DNA from: Actinomycetes bacterium
Lineage (GTDB): Bacteria > Actinomycetota > Acidimicrobiia > Acidimicrobiales > Bog-793
DNA: 64,000 nucleotides
Direction: 5' to 3'
NCBI GenBank assembly: GCA_021796535.1
Contig: JAKABW010000005.1
Location: 1-64,000 of the forward strand
A model generated the notes under the pieces. It was given only the letters and a program-made list of their open reading frames with translations. It was not told the DNA's origin and ran no database searches. Below, one piece after another: positions 31,436 through 40,317 of this stretch. The translations under genes and the position numbers were made by a program. The first letter of the stretch is position 1. Each line of letters starts with the position of its first letter.

Positions 31436-33291
31436 GAATAAAAACTAAGTCCATAAGTCTTCTCAAAAGTAGACTTTTATGGCCTGTACTTGTATATTTT
31501 TTGTTATCTGCCCTTGCCTATTGGCCGGTACAACCTTTGAGTTCTACCCATGTGGTGACTTGCGGATGTTATGACATAGCCGAGCAAGCTTGGTTTCTGG
31601 CCTGGACACCTCATGCCATTTTGAACGGGATGAATCCATTTTTTACCCATGCCCTGAATTATCCCTATGGGGCAAATCTGGCGTCCAATACCACCATGCC
31701 GTTGCTCTCCATACTTGTTTCTCCGATCACTTTGCTGCTTGGCCCCATATCTTCGTTTAACTTACTGATCAGACTGGCTTTTGCTCTGAGTGCCACTTCG
31801 ATGTTTTTTGTCCTCAGGCGTTATGTAAAATACGATGCCCTTTGTTTTATCGGAGGACTGCTCTACGGTTTTTCCCCTTATATGATCGCCCAAAGTGCCC
31901 TCCATTTGAATTTGGCATTTGTGGCTTTGTTCCCACCGATCATTGTCGCCTTGGACAATCTTTTCATAAGACAGACCAATACTCCGAGACGCGACGGATT
32001 GGTACTAGGTCTTTTGGTAACGGCTCAGTACTTTATCTCTTCTGAGTTGGTGGCCGATCTTGTTTTGCTGTGTGCAATAGCCGTCGTTATTTTGGCGGTA
32101 TTCAATCCGAGAAAAGCAAAAGAGAGATTTTTTTACTCTCTTTACGGCATCTTTTGGTCAGCTGTGCCACTGGTGCTGATAGCCGGATACCCGATTGTCT
32201 TTTCTTTCAAAGGACCGGAACATGTGGCAGGATCCGCTTATTCCTCAGGAACGATGAGTGCCTTTCACACCGACCTCCTCAGTCCCATCGTTCCCACATC
32301 CCATCAGCTGATAGGCTCGGCGACTTCCAAACGAACGGCAAACCTGTTTGTCGGCGGAAGCAAATCGGAAAACGGCGCCTACGTCGGCATCCCGCTTATT
32401 CTGGTGACAGGTTTTATCCTGGCTTACCTCCGCAAGAATAGGGCAATCCGTTACCTCGGCACAATGGCCGTTGTGTCTTTTATCATCTCTCTCGGTCCTC
32501 AGCTTTATCTGGACAACACGGACCAAAACATTGCCCTGCCTTTTACCTTCCTGGAAAAAATAAAAACCCTCTCTTTGGAAGTTGTGTCCCGCTACATGCT
32601 GTTTGCCTATCTGTGCCTGGCGATACTCTTGACCGTGGGCCTCGCCGAAATCTACGAAAAAGTCCGGGGACACTTGGAGAAGAAAACGCCCTTGGTACCC
32701 GCCGGAAAGCTCAAAGCGTCTCTTTTGGTCTCGATAATAGCCGTCCTGGCACTTGTGCCTCTTTTGCCCGCCCTGCCTTACAAAGAAGCAAAAATCAATA
32801 TCCCCAAATACTTTTTCACGAGTCAAGTCAACAAAATTCCTTCCGGATCCACCGTACTGACCTACCCCTATCCGGTAATCACCACAAACTATGCCATGAT
32901 GTGGCAGATACAGAGCGGTTTCAGATTTAATCTCTTGGGCGGCTACGTGTTCACGCCATTTTTGCCGACGACACCCAATGCCAAAATCACCGGCGGAGGG
33001 TTCGGCCCCGTGATCTTCGAAGGAGGAACGGTGCCGGTAGTGCTCTTTGAGCAGGCCTATGCCGGACCGCCCAAGTCGGGCCCGAACGTTATCCCTCCGC
33101 TCCCCTGGGCGTTCGCCCAATTGAAGACCTACCTTGCCGCATACCATGTCAATGTGATTATCGCCGCCAGAGTCGGCAAAGACCCCGGATATGCCACTGT
33201 CTTTTTATCAAAAGCCCTGGAAATGAAACCTGAGCATTTCGGCAACGTCGACATCTGGTTCAACGTCGGCCGCTCGCCGTTATTGAAATAG
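31432..33291 (+). CDS. Multi-pass membrane protein, GT-C glycosyltransferase-like, copy 2
   Basis: ATG overlaps copy-1 stop (ATGA); N-terminal third identical to copy 1, C-terminal part divergent. Confidence 0.7.
   Translation: MRIKTKSISLLKSRLLWPVLVYFLLSALAYWPVQPLSSTHVVTCGCYDIAEQAWFLAWTPHAILNGMNPFFTHALNYPYGANLASNTTMPLLSILVSPITLLLGPISSFNLLIRLAFALSATSMFFVLRRYVKYDALCFIGGLLYGFSPYMIAQSALHLNLAFVALFPPIIVALDNLFIRQTNTPRRDGLVLGLLVTAQYFISSELVADLVLLCAIAVVILAVFNPRKAKERFFYSLYGIFWSAVPLVLIAGYPIVFSFKGPEHVAGSAYSSGTMSAFHTDLLSPIVPTSHQLIGSATSKRTANLFVGGSKSENGAYVGIPLILVTGFILAYLRKNRAIRYLGTMAVVSFIISLGPQLYLDNTDQNIALPFTFLEKIKTLSLEVVSRYMLFAYLCLAILLTVGLAEIYEKVRGHLEKKTPLVPAGKLKASLLVSIIAVLALVPLLPALPYKEAKINIPKYFFTSQVNKIPSGSTVLTYPYPVITTNYAMMWQIQSGFRFNLLGGYVFTPFLPTTPNAKITGGGFGPVIFEGGTVPVVLFEQAYAGPPKSGPNVIPPLPWAFAQLKTYLAAYHVNVIIAARVGKDPGYATVFLSKALEMKPEHFGNVDIWFNVGRSPLLK
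31437..32228 (+). repeat. 792-bp direct repeat, copy 2
   Basis: See 29587-30378. Confidence 0.93.
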
Positions 33292-33659
33292 CGGCGGACC
33301 GGTCTTCCCGAGCCGATCCCGGATGCGGGAACGGTCAGAACCGGCGAAGTAACATGTCCTCCGAAAGCCGTCTCGCCAACGAATTCTGTTTCTTCCCGCC
33401 GGTCTCGGAAAGCTCCGAGAGGAGTTCCCGGCGAAAGCCGCTCACGAAACTGGCGACAAAAGGCGGACAACGACCGGACCTGCTTCGGCCTCGGGTTCCG
33501 CCGCAACAATTTTCTGGCCACACCTCCGCCGCCTAAGTCAAATATTTCCCCCAAGATCTCCGCCGACAGGAGCGACGGATTCCCGCGGCGGGATTGTCAA
33601 AGAACGAAAAACCGGCAGTTCCCGTCGGGAATCGCACCATACCGCCCAAATAACGGATT

Positions 33660-34421
33660 TTATCCGTACACCCCGTACATCATCTTTGCAAAAAGCAGGA
33701 TCAAAAAGACCGTGTACCCGTAGTTTATGTATTCTGATTTTATTTTCTTGCCCAGCATGAGCAAAGCCCCCGCGCGGGCTCCCGCGATTACGGCGAGCGA
33801 CAGAGAAGCAACAAATATCCATGAGGCATGCAGATCGCCCAAACGTCCCGCCAGGCCCGACAGGGAATTCAAAACAACCAAAAAAGAGGAGAGAGCCGCT
33901 GCTTTTTTACCCGGGTAGGAGAGAAGGAGGAGGACTGGAACCAAAAGAGATCCCCCGCCCAGTCCCACCATTGCCGAAAAAAAGGATATACCCACGACGG
34001 CAAACAACAAATAAACGAATTCCTTTTTGTCAAAGACGAGCGAACTGCTTGGGTCAGGTTTTTTTATCTTCAGGGACATCGCTGTGCGAATAGCGACAAA
34101 CAATACCGCGGCGGCAAATATCTGAATCATTGCCTTATCCGGTACATACCTCGCCGCATAGCCGCCCAGCAAAGCGGCCGACACCGCCGGAAGCGCCACT
34201 TTCAATGCAATCGGCCACTCTGTCATGGATCGTCTCGCATACGTGAATGCCGCCGTGGCCGAAGTCAGTCCGGTCAGCACAAGTGCCGTGGGTTGAGCGA
34301 CGGATTTTATGGCATAGCCAAAAAAAATCATTGCCGGAACATAAAACATCCCGCCGCCCAGACCGAGCATCGCAAAAAAAACAGAGGATACAAATATTAC
34401 CAGAACAAGCAAAAACAACAT
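33660..34421 (-). CDS. TSUP family (TauE/SafE-like) transporter
   Basis: AMLGLGGGMFYVPAM and AMVGLGGGSLLVPVL repeated motifs; ~8 hydrophobic segments. Confidence 0.85.
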   Translation of the reverse strand: MLFLLVLVIFVSSVFFAMLGLGGGMFYVPAMIFFGYAIKSVAQPTALVLTGLTSATAAFTYARRSMTEWPIALKVALPAVSAALLGGYAARYVPDKAMIQIFAAAVLFVAIRTAMSLKIKKPDPSSSLVFDKKEFVYLLFAVVGISFFSAMVGLGGGSLLVPVLLLLSYPGKKAAALSSFLVVLNSLSGLAGRLGDLHASWIFVASLSLAVIAGARAGALLMLGKKIKSEYINYGYTVFLILLFAKMMYGVYG

Positions 34422-34428
34422 AAAATAT

Positions 34429-35046
34429 TTATGATATAAACATTTTATTAGCACATGGTTGACAATAATCTTTTCCGTCGTAAGAAACGACATATGACGT
34501 CACGACGGCTTCTCCGCAGGATTCACATATTACGGCTTCGAATAAAGACTGCTTTTGTTGTATCGGATAGCCCTCCATGCGCTTATATGAGAACAATTCG
34601 GTGTCGCTTGCCTCCAAAACACCGTTGACAACAAAATCTATATCTTCCTGCGGCAATTGATTCGGGGGAACTTTGTTCTTTCTCATTTTGAAAAAGTTCG
34701 TTTCCATAAAACCCATCAGCACTTCGCTTCGCAGCAGGACGCGCACGGCTTTCTTGGATGAGGGCTGGATGAGGGTAAAGGCGAATTTTCCCAACGGATT
34801 TTTGGAAATGTTGTCTTTGCCGAAAGTGGTGCCGGCCGCATACTGCACGCCGTCACCGAAGCAATTGGCAAAGTGGCTGTTTCCTGTTTCCACTATTCCG
34901 AGCAGTTCGTGGTCTTTGGCTCTTTCGGTATTCAACAATTCTAAAGCCAGATACCCGGCTCTTAAACCGTAAAGGGAGGCGGGACAGCGGTGACCGTGAA
35001 AGGCAGCCAAAGATTCCAAGGTTTTTTCGTTTACATATTGCGGCAT
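34429..35046 (-). CDS. FmdE-like protein with C-terminal zinc-ribbon
   Basis: FHGHRCPASLYGLRAG, CFGDGVQYAAGTTFGKDN; C-terminal CESCGEAV...CQPCANK. Confidence 0.85.
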   Translation of the reverse strand: MPQYVNEKTLESLAAFHGHRCPASLYGLRAGYLALELLNTERAKDHELLGIVETGNSHFANCFGDGVQYAAGTTFGKDNISKNPLGKFAFTLIQPSSKKAVRVLLRSEVLMGFMETNFFKMRKNKVPPNQLPQEDIDFVVNGVLEASDTELFSYKRMEGYPIQQKQSLFEAVICESCGEAVVTSYVVSYDGKDYCQPCANKMFIS

Positions 35047-35050
35047 GAGG

Positions 35051-35088
35051 TACTCCTTTATATTGATAACTATCGATATAAAGGAGTA
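35051..35088. promoter_or_regulatory. Palindrome TACTCCTTTATAT-N12-ATATAAAGGAGTA containing the FmdE gene Shine-Dalgarno
   Basis: Exact 13-bp arms; one arm contains AAGGAG 6 nt before the ATG at 35046. Confidence 0.75.
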
Positions 35089-35160
35089 TAGGATGATCTG
35101 TCGGCCTTGATGAGTGTCCAAAGACCCTAAGTGCCGCACTGATTTTGTCGGCAGATCTTT

Positions 35161-36012
35161 TTATGCCGATAGGACTTTTATCCCGTCGACATCGGGCAAC
35201 AGCAATTCCGATTTGCCGTCAAGCCCGGATTCGGCCAGCACGGCTGCTCCCTTTTCACAAACGCGCCCCGCCGTCGTTTTCTCACAGATTCCCAGTATCG
35301 CCGAACCCGCCCCCGACCAGCAGGCCGCCAACGCTCCGCCTGCCACCAATTGGGACATCAAATAATCGGCTTCCGGAAACAGCTTAGCTCTGTATCGTTG
35401 ATGCAGACGGTCTTCACAGGCTTCCTGCATAAGATTGTCGATATCGGCAAAACCGGCTATCAGCATCGCCATCCTGCCCAAGTTGAATATGGCATCCTCG
35501 CGCATAATCATTTCCGGCAAAACCGACCTGGCCTCTTTGGTGGTAAGTTCTTTGTCCGGTATGAGCAACACAAAAGCGAGCCTGTCGTCAAGGGGGAGTC
35601 TTCGCACCGCCGCGTCGCCGGCCACGGCCACCAGGCCCCCGTGAAAAGAAGCTGCGGCATTCTCACCGTGTCCTTCAAATCCTATGGCGACGGACAAGGG
35701 GTCCCGTGCTCCGCAGGCGGCGGCGACCCCGAGGGCAAGGGCAGCCGAAGATCCCAGGCCTCTGGCAAGAGGAATTTCTGAGGAGATAACAATTTCCGCG
35801 TCGGTGTGACCCAAAACCTCTCCGACCACACGCGCCGCCAAATGCGATTCGTCCGCCGGCAAATGACTTCCTTCGCCAAAAGAGAGTATGGAGAGTCTGT
35901 TGGCCGGCTTTACTTCAACTTCCATATACTTGCCCAGCGCCACGGCCAGCACGTCAAAACCGGGGCCCAGATTGGCAGACGAAGCGGGAACTCTTACTTT
36001 CATATCAAACAC
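35161..36012 (-). CDS. thrB: Homoserine kinase
   Basis: VPASSANLGPGFDVLA, IPLARGLGSSAAL (GHMP motif). Confidence 0.93.
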   Translation of the reverse strand: MFDMKVRVPASSANLGPGFDVLAVALGKYMEVEVKPANRLSILSFGEGSHLPADESHLAARVVGEVLGHTDAEIVISSEIPLARGLGSSAALALGVAAACGARDPLSVAIGFEGHGENAAASFHGGLVAVAGDAAVRRLPLDDRLAFVLLIPDKELTTKEARSVLPEMIMREDAIFNLGRMAMLIAGFADIDNLMQEACEDRLHQRYRAKLFPEADYLMSQLVAGGALAACWSGAGSAILGICEKTTAGRVCEKGAAVLAESGLDGKSELLLPDVDGIKVLSA

Positions 36013-36031
36013 CTGTCTCTTGAAGCATGCG

Positions 36032-37582
36032 TCAGCCCTTCGCCGTTATGAACTTATAGTCGACGGGAAGTCCTGCGATCGGAGATAAATTGATGACCGG
36101 AACACGTTTTATCACATTCCCGGCAACGGCCAAATTCAAATACCCCACCGTAGAAAACTTATGTCTCCCCGGCAAGGCAAAGTTGGGTACGGACAGCGAA
36201 AGGTTGATCCTCATATGGGGCCAGGCGGCAATTTTGACTGGATGCCTGGAGGTGCGCAACAATACTCTGGATGTGATCCATTTCGGCAAGACATAACCTA
36301 CCAATCTGTTTTTTTCCGGAATCACATAGGGCACCAGAACTTTTTTTGCCTGTCCCAGCAGCTGCTCATCGGCGGCTGCCGCCTGATAAAGACCGTTGGG
36401 CTGTCCCGTGACGCCGGTGACCACCAATACGTTTTGCGTCCCCACCTTGGTATAGGCGGCAGTCACCAGACAACCTCCGGCATGACCGGTAAAGCCGGAT
36501 TTGACTCCTATAATTCCGTCCCTCCCGAGAGCGGGATTATAATTCGTGATGGTTCCCACCACCGGAAAAGGCAGCGAAGCGTTGCGGACGATGGACCTGA
36601 CGGCCTGATTGGCCATAAGTATCGAGGCCAGCTTGACCTGATCGGCCGCCGTGGATTCAGAACCGCGGTTCACTCCGTTGGTGTCCACGTAGTGGGTTCC
36701 CGTCAGACCGAGCACCCGTGCCTCGGCATTCATTTTGGCGACAAAAGCGGGGATGCTGCCTGCATCCCATTTGGCCAAAACATCTGCTATGTTGTCGCCG
36801 GACGGGATCAAAAGCGCCTCCAAAAGCTGTCTTTCGGTCAGCAATTCGCCGTTTACAACTTTTACGTTGCTCAAGTCGTTTTGGTCGTCATAAATATATT
36901 CGGCGACATCCGCCTGATTGATCCTGACGGCCGGACCGCTTTCGTTCGGTCGGAGAGGATGATCCTTCAGAACGATATAAGCCGTCATCATTTTGGTAAG
37001 ACTGGCTATCGGCACCGTCTTTTGCACGGGCGAAGAAGACACCAGCCCTTCTCCCATCACATAAACAGCACCCTCCCCGGTTTTTGGCCAGACGAAGCGG
37101 GAGGGAGCGCCTTTTACCACCAACAAGTTTCTCACCGTAAGACGGGCTCCGGAAGCCTTGGCAAATACCTTGTGATATTTGATGGATCCCGAAGATCCCA
37201 CCACCGCACTCGTCAGATAAGCCGGCAAAAAAATAAAAATAAAGAGCACGGAACCGGCCATTATTCTGTTTCGCCTTATTTTTTTCCGTCTGAGGGCGCG
37301 ACGTCTCTCGATTTCGGCCAGTCTCTTGGGCGAAAGGGGCGGTCGGGCCAATACGGAGCGGTCTCCGGACACCGCTTTTGGCTTAAGGGAAGCGGGGGGT
37401 TTCTGGCCGTAACGGACGCCCCTCACCACCCTGTCCGATCCCGCCGCGACGCGAACGACGTCTCTCGGAACGGCTCCCGCCGGGCGGGCCACGTCTTTTC
37501 GCACCGGTCCTTTCGTCCCCGGCACGCTCCGCCGCTGAGCCGGGCGGTAACCTCCCGGATCCGAATCGAAACTACCTGACAC
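36032..37582 (-). CDS. D-alanyl-D-alanine carboxypeptidase (serine, PBP5-like)
   Basis: PIASLTKMMTAY (SxxK), SGDNIAD (SxN), GVKSGFTGHAGGC (KSG); N-terminal basic region and TM. Confidence 0.92.
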   Translation of the reverse strand: MSGSFDSDPGGYRPAQRRSVPGTKGPVRKDVARPAGAVPRDVVRVAAGSDRVVRGVRYGQKPPASLKPKAVSGDRSVLARPPLSPKRLAEIERRRALRRKKIRRNRIMAGSVLFIFIFLPAYLTSAVVGSSGSIKYHKVFAKASGARLTVRNLLVVKGAPSRFVWPKTGEGAVYVMGEGLVSSSPVQKTVPIASLTKMMTAYIVLKDHPLRPNESGPAVRINQADVAEYIYDDQNDLSNVKVVNGELLTERQLLEALLIPSGDNIADVLAKWDAGSIPAFVAKMNAEARVLGLTGTHYVDTNGVNRGSESTAADQVKLASILMANQAVRSIVRNASLPFPVVGTITNYNPALGRDGIIGVKSGFTGHAGGCLVTAAYTKVGTQNVLVVTGVTGQPNGLYQAAAADEQLLGQAKKVLVPYVIPEKNRLVGYVLPKWITSRVLLRTSRHPVKIAAWPHMRINLSLSVPNFALPGRHKFSTVGYLNLAVAGNVIKRVPVINLSPIAGLPVDYKFITAKG

Positions 37583-40214
37583 GGCTCTTCATCTCTTCGA
37601 ATTCTTCCCTGCTCATCAAAACGGAACGGGCTTTCGATCCTTCCGCCGGACCCACGACGCCCTTTTGCTCAAGCAGATCCATCAGCCGACCCGCCCGGGC
37701 AAAACCCACGCGCAGTTTCCTCTGCAACATCGAAGTTGAGCCCATTTGAGCCTGCACGACCAATTCCATCGCCTTTTCCAGCAATTCGTCGTCCGTGCCA
37801 GCGACGGAATCGAGATCGTCGGACGGCAAAGCGCCCTCTTCCCCCTGGATCCCCTCCTGATATTTCGGTTCGCTCTGATTCAGCCAGAATTTGACGGCTT
37901 CCCTGACTTCTTCTTCGGAAACCCACGGACCCTGGATTCTCCTCGGTACGCTGGAGGTGGCCGACAACAGCAAAAGATCCCCTCTGCCTATCAGTCTCTC
38001 CGCCCCCGGCTGGTCCAGAATGACCCTGGAATCGGCCAGAGAAGACACCGAAAAGGCAAGACGGGAAGGAATATTGGCTTTGATGACACCCGTTATCACA
38101 TCAACCGAAGGGCGCTGGGTGGCAATCACCAAATGGATGCCTACGGCCCTTGCCATCTGGGCTATCCGACATATCGAGTCCTCCACGTCCCTGGCCGCCA
38201 CCATCATCAAATCGTTCAGCTCGTCCACGACAACGAGAACGTAGGGAAGCGGCTCAGGAAACGAATTGTCCGATTCTCCGAAATCTCTGCCGGACTGGGC
38301 AAAGACCGGATTACCGTCTTTTGAATCCGAAAGAGGAGCGCCGTACTCTTTTCCCGGGGAAAATACGGTTTCCGGTTCGTCTGCTTCCCCGGGGATGAAC
38401 TTGGCGACAATTGCGTCCATTCTCTCCGCACCCGCGTCGTATTTAAAAAGAGTGCCTTCCAAAATAGCCTGATTGTAGCCCGTGATATCTCTTACTCCGG
38501 CTTCGGCAAGGAGGTCGTAACGCCTTTCCATCTCGGCCACAGCCCAGTTCAAAGCGTTGGCGGCCTTCTTGGGATTGACCACAACGGGGGTCAGCAAATG
38601 AGGCAAGCCGTTGTATTGACCGAGTTCCACACGTTTCGGGTCCACCAGGATCAGGCGGACCTGGTCCGGCGTGGAACGCATCAAAATGGAGGTAAGCAGA
38701 GAATTGATACATGAGGACTTGCCGGCGCCGGTGGCTCCGGCTATAAGCAGGTGCGGCATCTGTGCCAGATTGACCATAACGGCCCTGCCCGCTATGTCCC
38801 TGCCGAGTGCCACGTCCAAAGGATGCGTGGATCTTTTGGCCTCGGGGGAAGAAAGGACCTCCCCCAAAGTCACCAAATGCCGATCCTCGTTGGGAACCTC
38901 CACCCCTATGGCGGATTTCCCGGGGATCGGCGCCAAAATCCTGACATCCGGAGAAGCCATCGCGTAAGCGATGTCTTTGGCCAGACTCGTCACCCGAGCC
39001 ACCTTGACGCCCGCTCCCAACTCGAGTTCGTAGCGCGTGACCGTGGGGCCGGCGGTAAAGCCGGTGAGATGCGTTTCCACCCCGTGGGATGCCAGAGCCG
39101 CTTCCAGCGCCAGTCCCCTCGAGCGGATGGCCTGCCTGTCGATATCTTGTTTGTCCCCCATCTTAAGCAATTTCAATTTGGGCAGCCGCCAAAGAGTCTG
39201 CTTCTTGGCAAACGACAGCAACGAAAGCTGCTCGCCGTGTTCCGCCTCCGCCGACGGCTTTGCTTCGGCGGAAAGAAACGGCTCTTTGCCGCCCGGGAAT
39301 GCGGCGGACGGGAAGTCTCTGTCTTCCCCGGCGGGGGCCGGCAATGCGGTTTCCTCAGCCGGAAAGTCTTGCACGGAAGAGCTCCCGTCGGAAACCCCCC
39401 CGGACAGATCGTCGTCAAAAGCGCCCAAAAACACCCGCGGCGCACTCTTGGAAACGGCGGCGGTATCCGGAGTCGGTCCCGGCAAAACCGGATCGCGCAA
39501 ATAAGCTTCCGCATCTTCCTCCCCGGAGGGTTTTTCGCTTGGCTCCCTCAAAGAAAGAGAGCTTTTGGCCCCCTTTATGACCCCAAAGAACCTTTTGCCA
39601 AATCCCTTGGATACCGATCTGGCCTGCATGGAAACGGATCCGGCGGCGGAAAGAAAAAATACCAGCGCGAAAACAACGGCTGCTCCCGCCGTTCCTATCA
39701 GCGAAGCCGCTCCGACGGCCAAAGCGGATCCGACATAGCCCCCGGCGCCGCCCAAATGCGGAGCGGCGACGGAAAGACGGGGGGATCCGGCGGCAATTGC
39801 CGCCAGTCCGTCTCCCGCGATCCACAGGAAAAACAGGGAGAAAAAGATTCCGGCCAGTCCTCTTCTGGGTTTTTTTGCCGTCAGTGTGATGCCGGAAGCA
39901 AGCATGGACACGGGCAAGATATCCGCGCCCCACCCGAACGCCAGAGCGCCGTACTGACGCAAAAATCTGCCGGTCGGACCCAAAACGTCCAGATAAATTC
40001 CCAAAATAAAGAACAGGGCCAGAATAATTAAAACCCAGCCGGCGATTTCGTCTCCGGCTTTTGAGCGGTTGGGGTCCGCCCGCAAAAATCCGGCTTTTTC
40101 TTCCGAAGGTTTGGCTTTGGCGTTGGGGAGAGTCCTTTTTGCGGCAGACGATGCCCGAGAGACGGATGCGCCCGAAGCCGAGGCTACTGTTTTCTTATTG
40201 GCCCGTCCTGTCAT
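37572..40214 (-). CDS. ftsK: DNA translocase FtsK/SpoIIIE
   Basis: N-terminal TM region; AGATGAGKSSCINSLL Walker A; VVVDELNDLMM; IATQRPSVDVITG; C-terminal gamma domain. Confidence 0.95.
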   Translation of the reverse strand: MTGRANKKTVASASGASVSRASSAAKRTLPNAKAKPSEEKAGFLRADPNRSKAGDEIAGWVLIILALFFILGIYLDVLGPTGRFLRQYGALAFGWGADILPVSMLASGITLTAKKPRRGLAGIFFSLFFLWIAGDGLAAIAAGSPRLSVAAPHLGGAGGYVGSALAVGAASLIGTAGAAVVFALVFFLSAAGSVSMQARSVSKGFGKRFFGVIKGAKSSLSLREPSEKPSGEEDAEAYLRDPVLPGPTPDTAAVSKSAPRVFLGAFDDDLSGGVSDGSSSVQDFPAEETALPAPAGEDRDFPSAAFPGGKEPFLSAEAKPSAEAEHGEQLSLLSFAKKQTLWRLPKLKLLKMGDKQDIDRQAIRSRGLALEAALASHGVETHLTGFTAGPTVTRYELELGAGVKVARVTSLAKDIAYAMASPDVRILAPIPGKSAIGVEVPNEDRHLVTLGEVLSSPEAKRSTHPLDVALGRDIAGRAVMVNLAQMPHLLIAGATGAGKSSCINSLLTSILMRSTPDQVRLILVDPKRVELGQYNGLPHLLTPVVVNPKKAANALNWAVAEMERRYDLLAEAGVRDITGYNQAILEGTLFKYDAGAERMDAIVAKFIPGEADEPETVFSPGKEYGAPLSDSKDGNPVFAQSGRDFGESDNSFPEPLPYVLVVVDELNDLMMVAARDVEDSICRIAQMARAVGIHLVIATQRPSVDVITGVIKANIPSRLAFSVSSLADSRVILDQPGAERLIGRGDLLLLSATSSVPRRIQGPWVSEEEVREAVKFWLNQSEPKYQEGIQGEEGALPSDDLDSVAGTDDELLEKAMELVVQAQMGSTSMLQRKLRVGFARAGRLMDLLEQKGVVGPAEGSKARSVLMSREEFEEMKSRVR

Positions 40215-40317
40215 ATTTGTTCTGCTTTTCGGTGCGTTCGTCACAATAACATTAAAACTTACACTATTTATAACCTGATATTGAGTTATATACAAGCACC
40301 CGCGGCAAAAGATAACC

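Noticed and set aside
33292-33659. Possible ncRNA in the intergenic region after the GT-C-like pair
   Set aside because: Several short GC-rich inverted repeats but no single convincing structure or terminator with U-tract.
36161-37579. 472-aa plus-strand ORF opposite dacA
   Set aside because: Antisense shadow ORF with His/Arg/Gly-rich composition and no domain.
38751-40031. 426-aa plus-strand ORF opposite ftsK
   Set aside because: Antisense shadow ORF.
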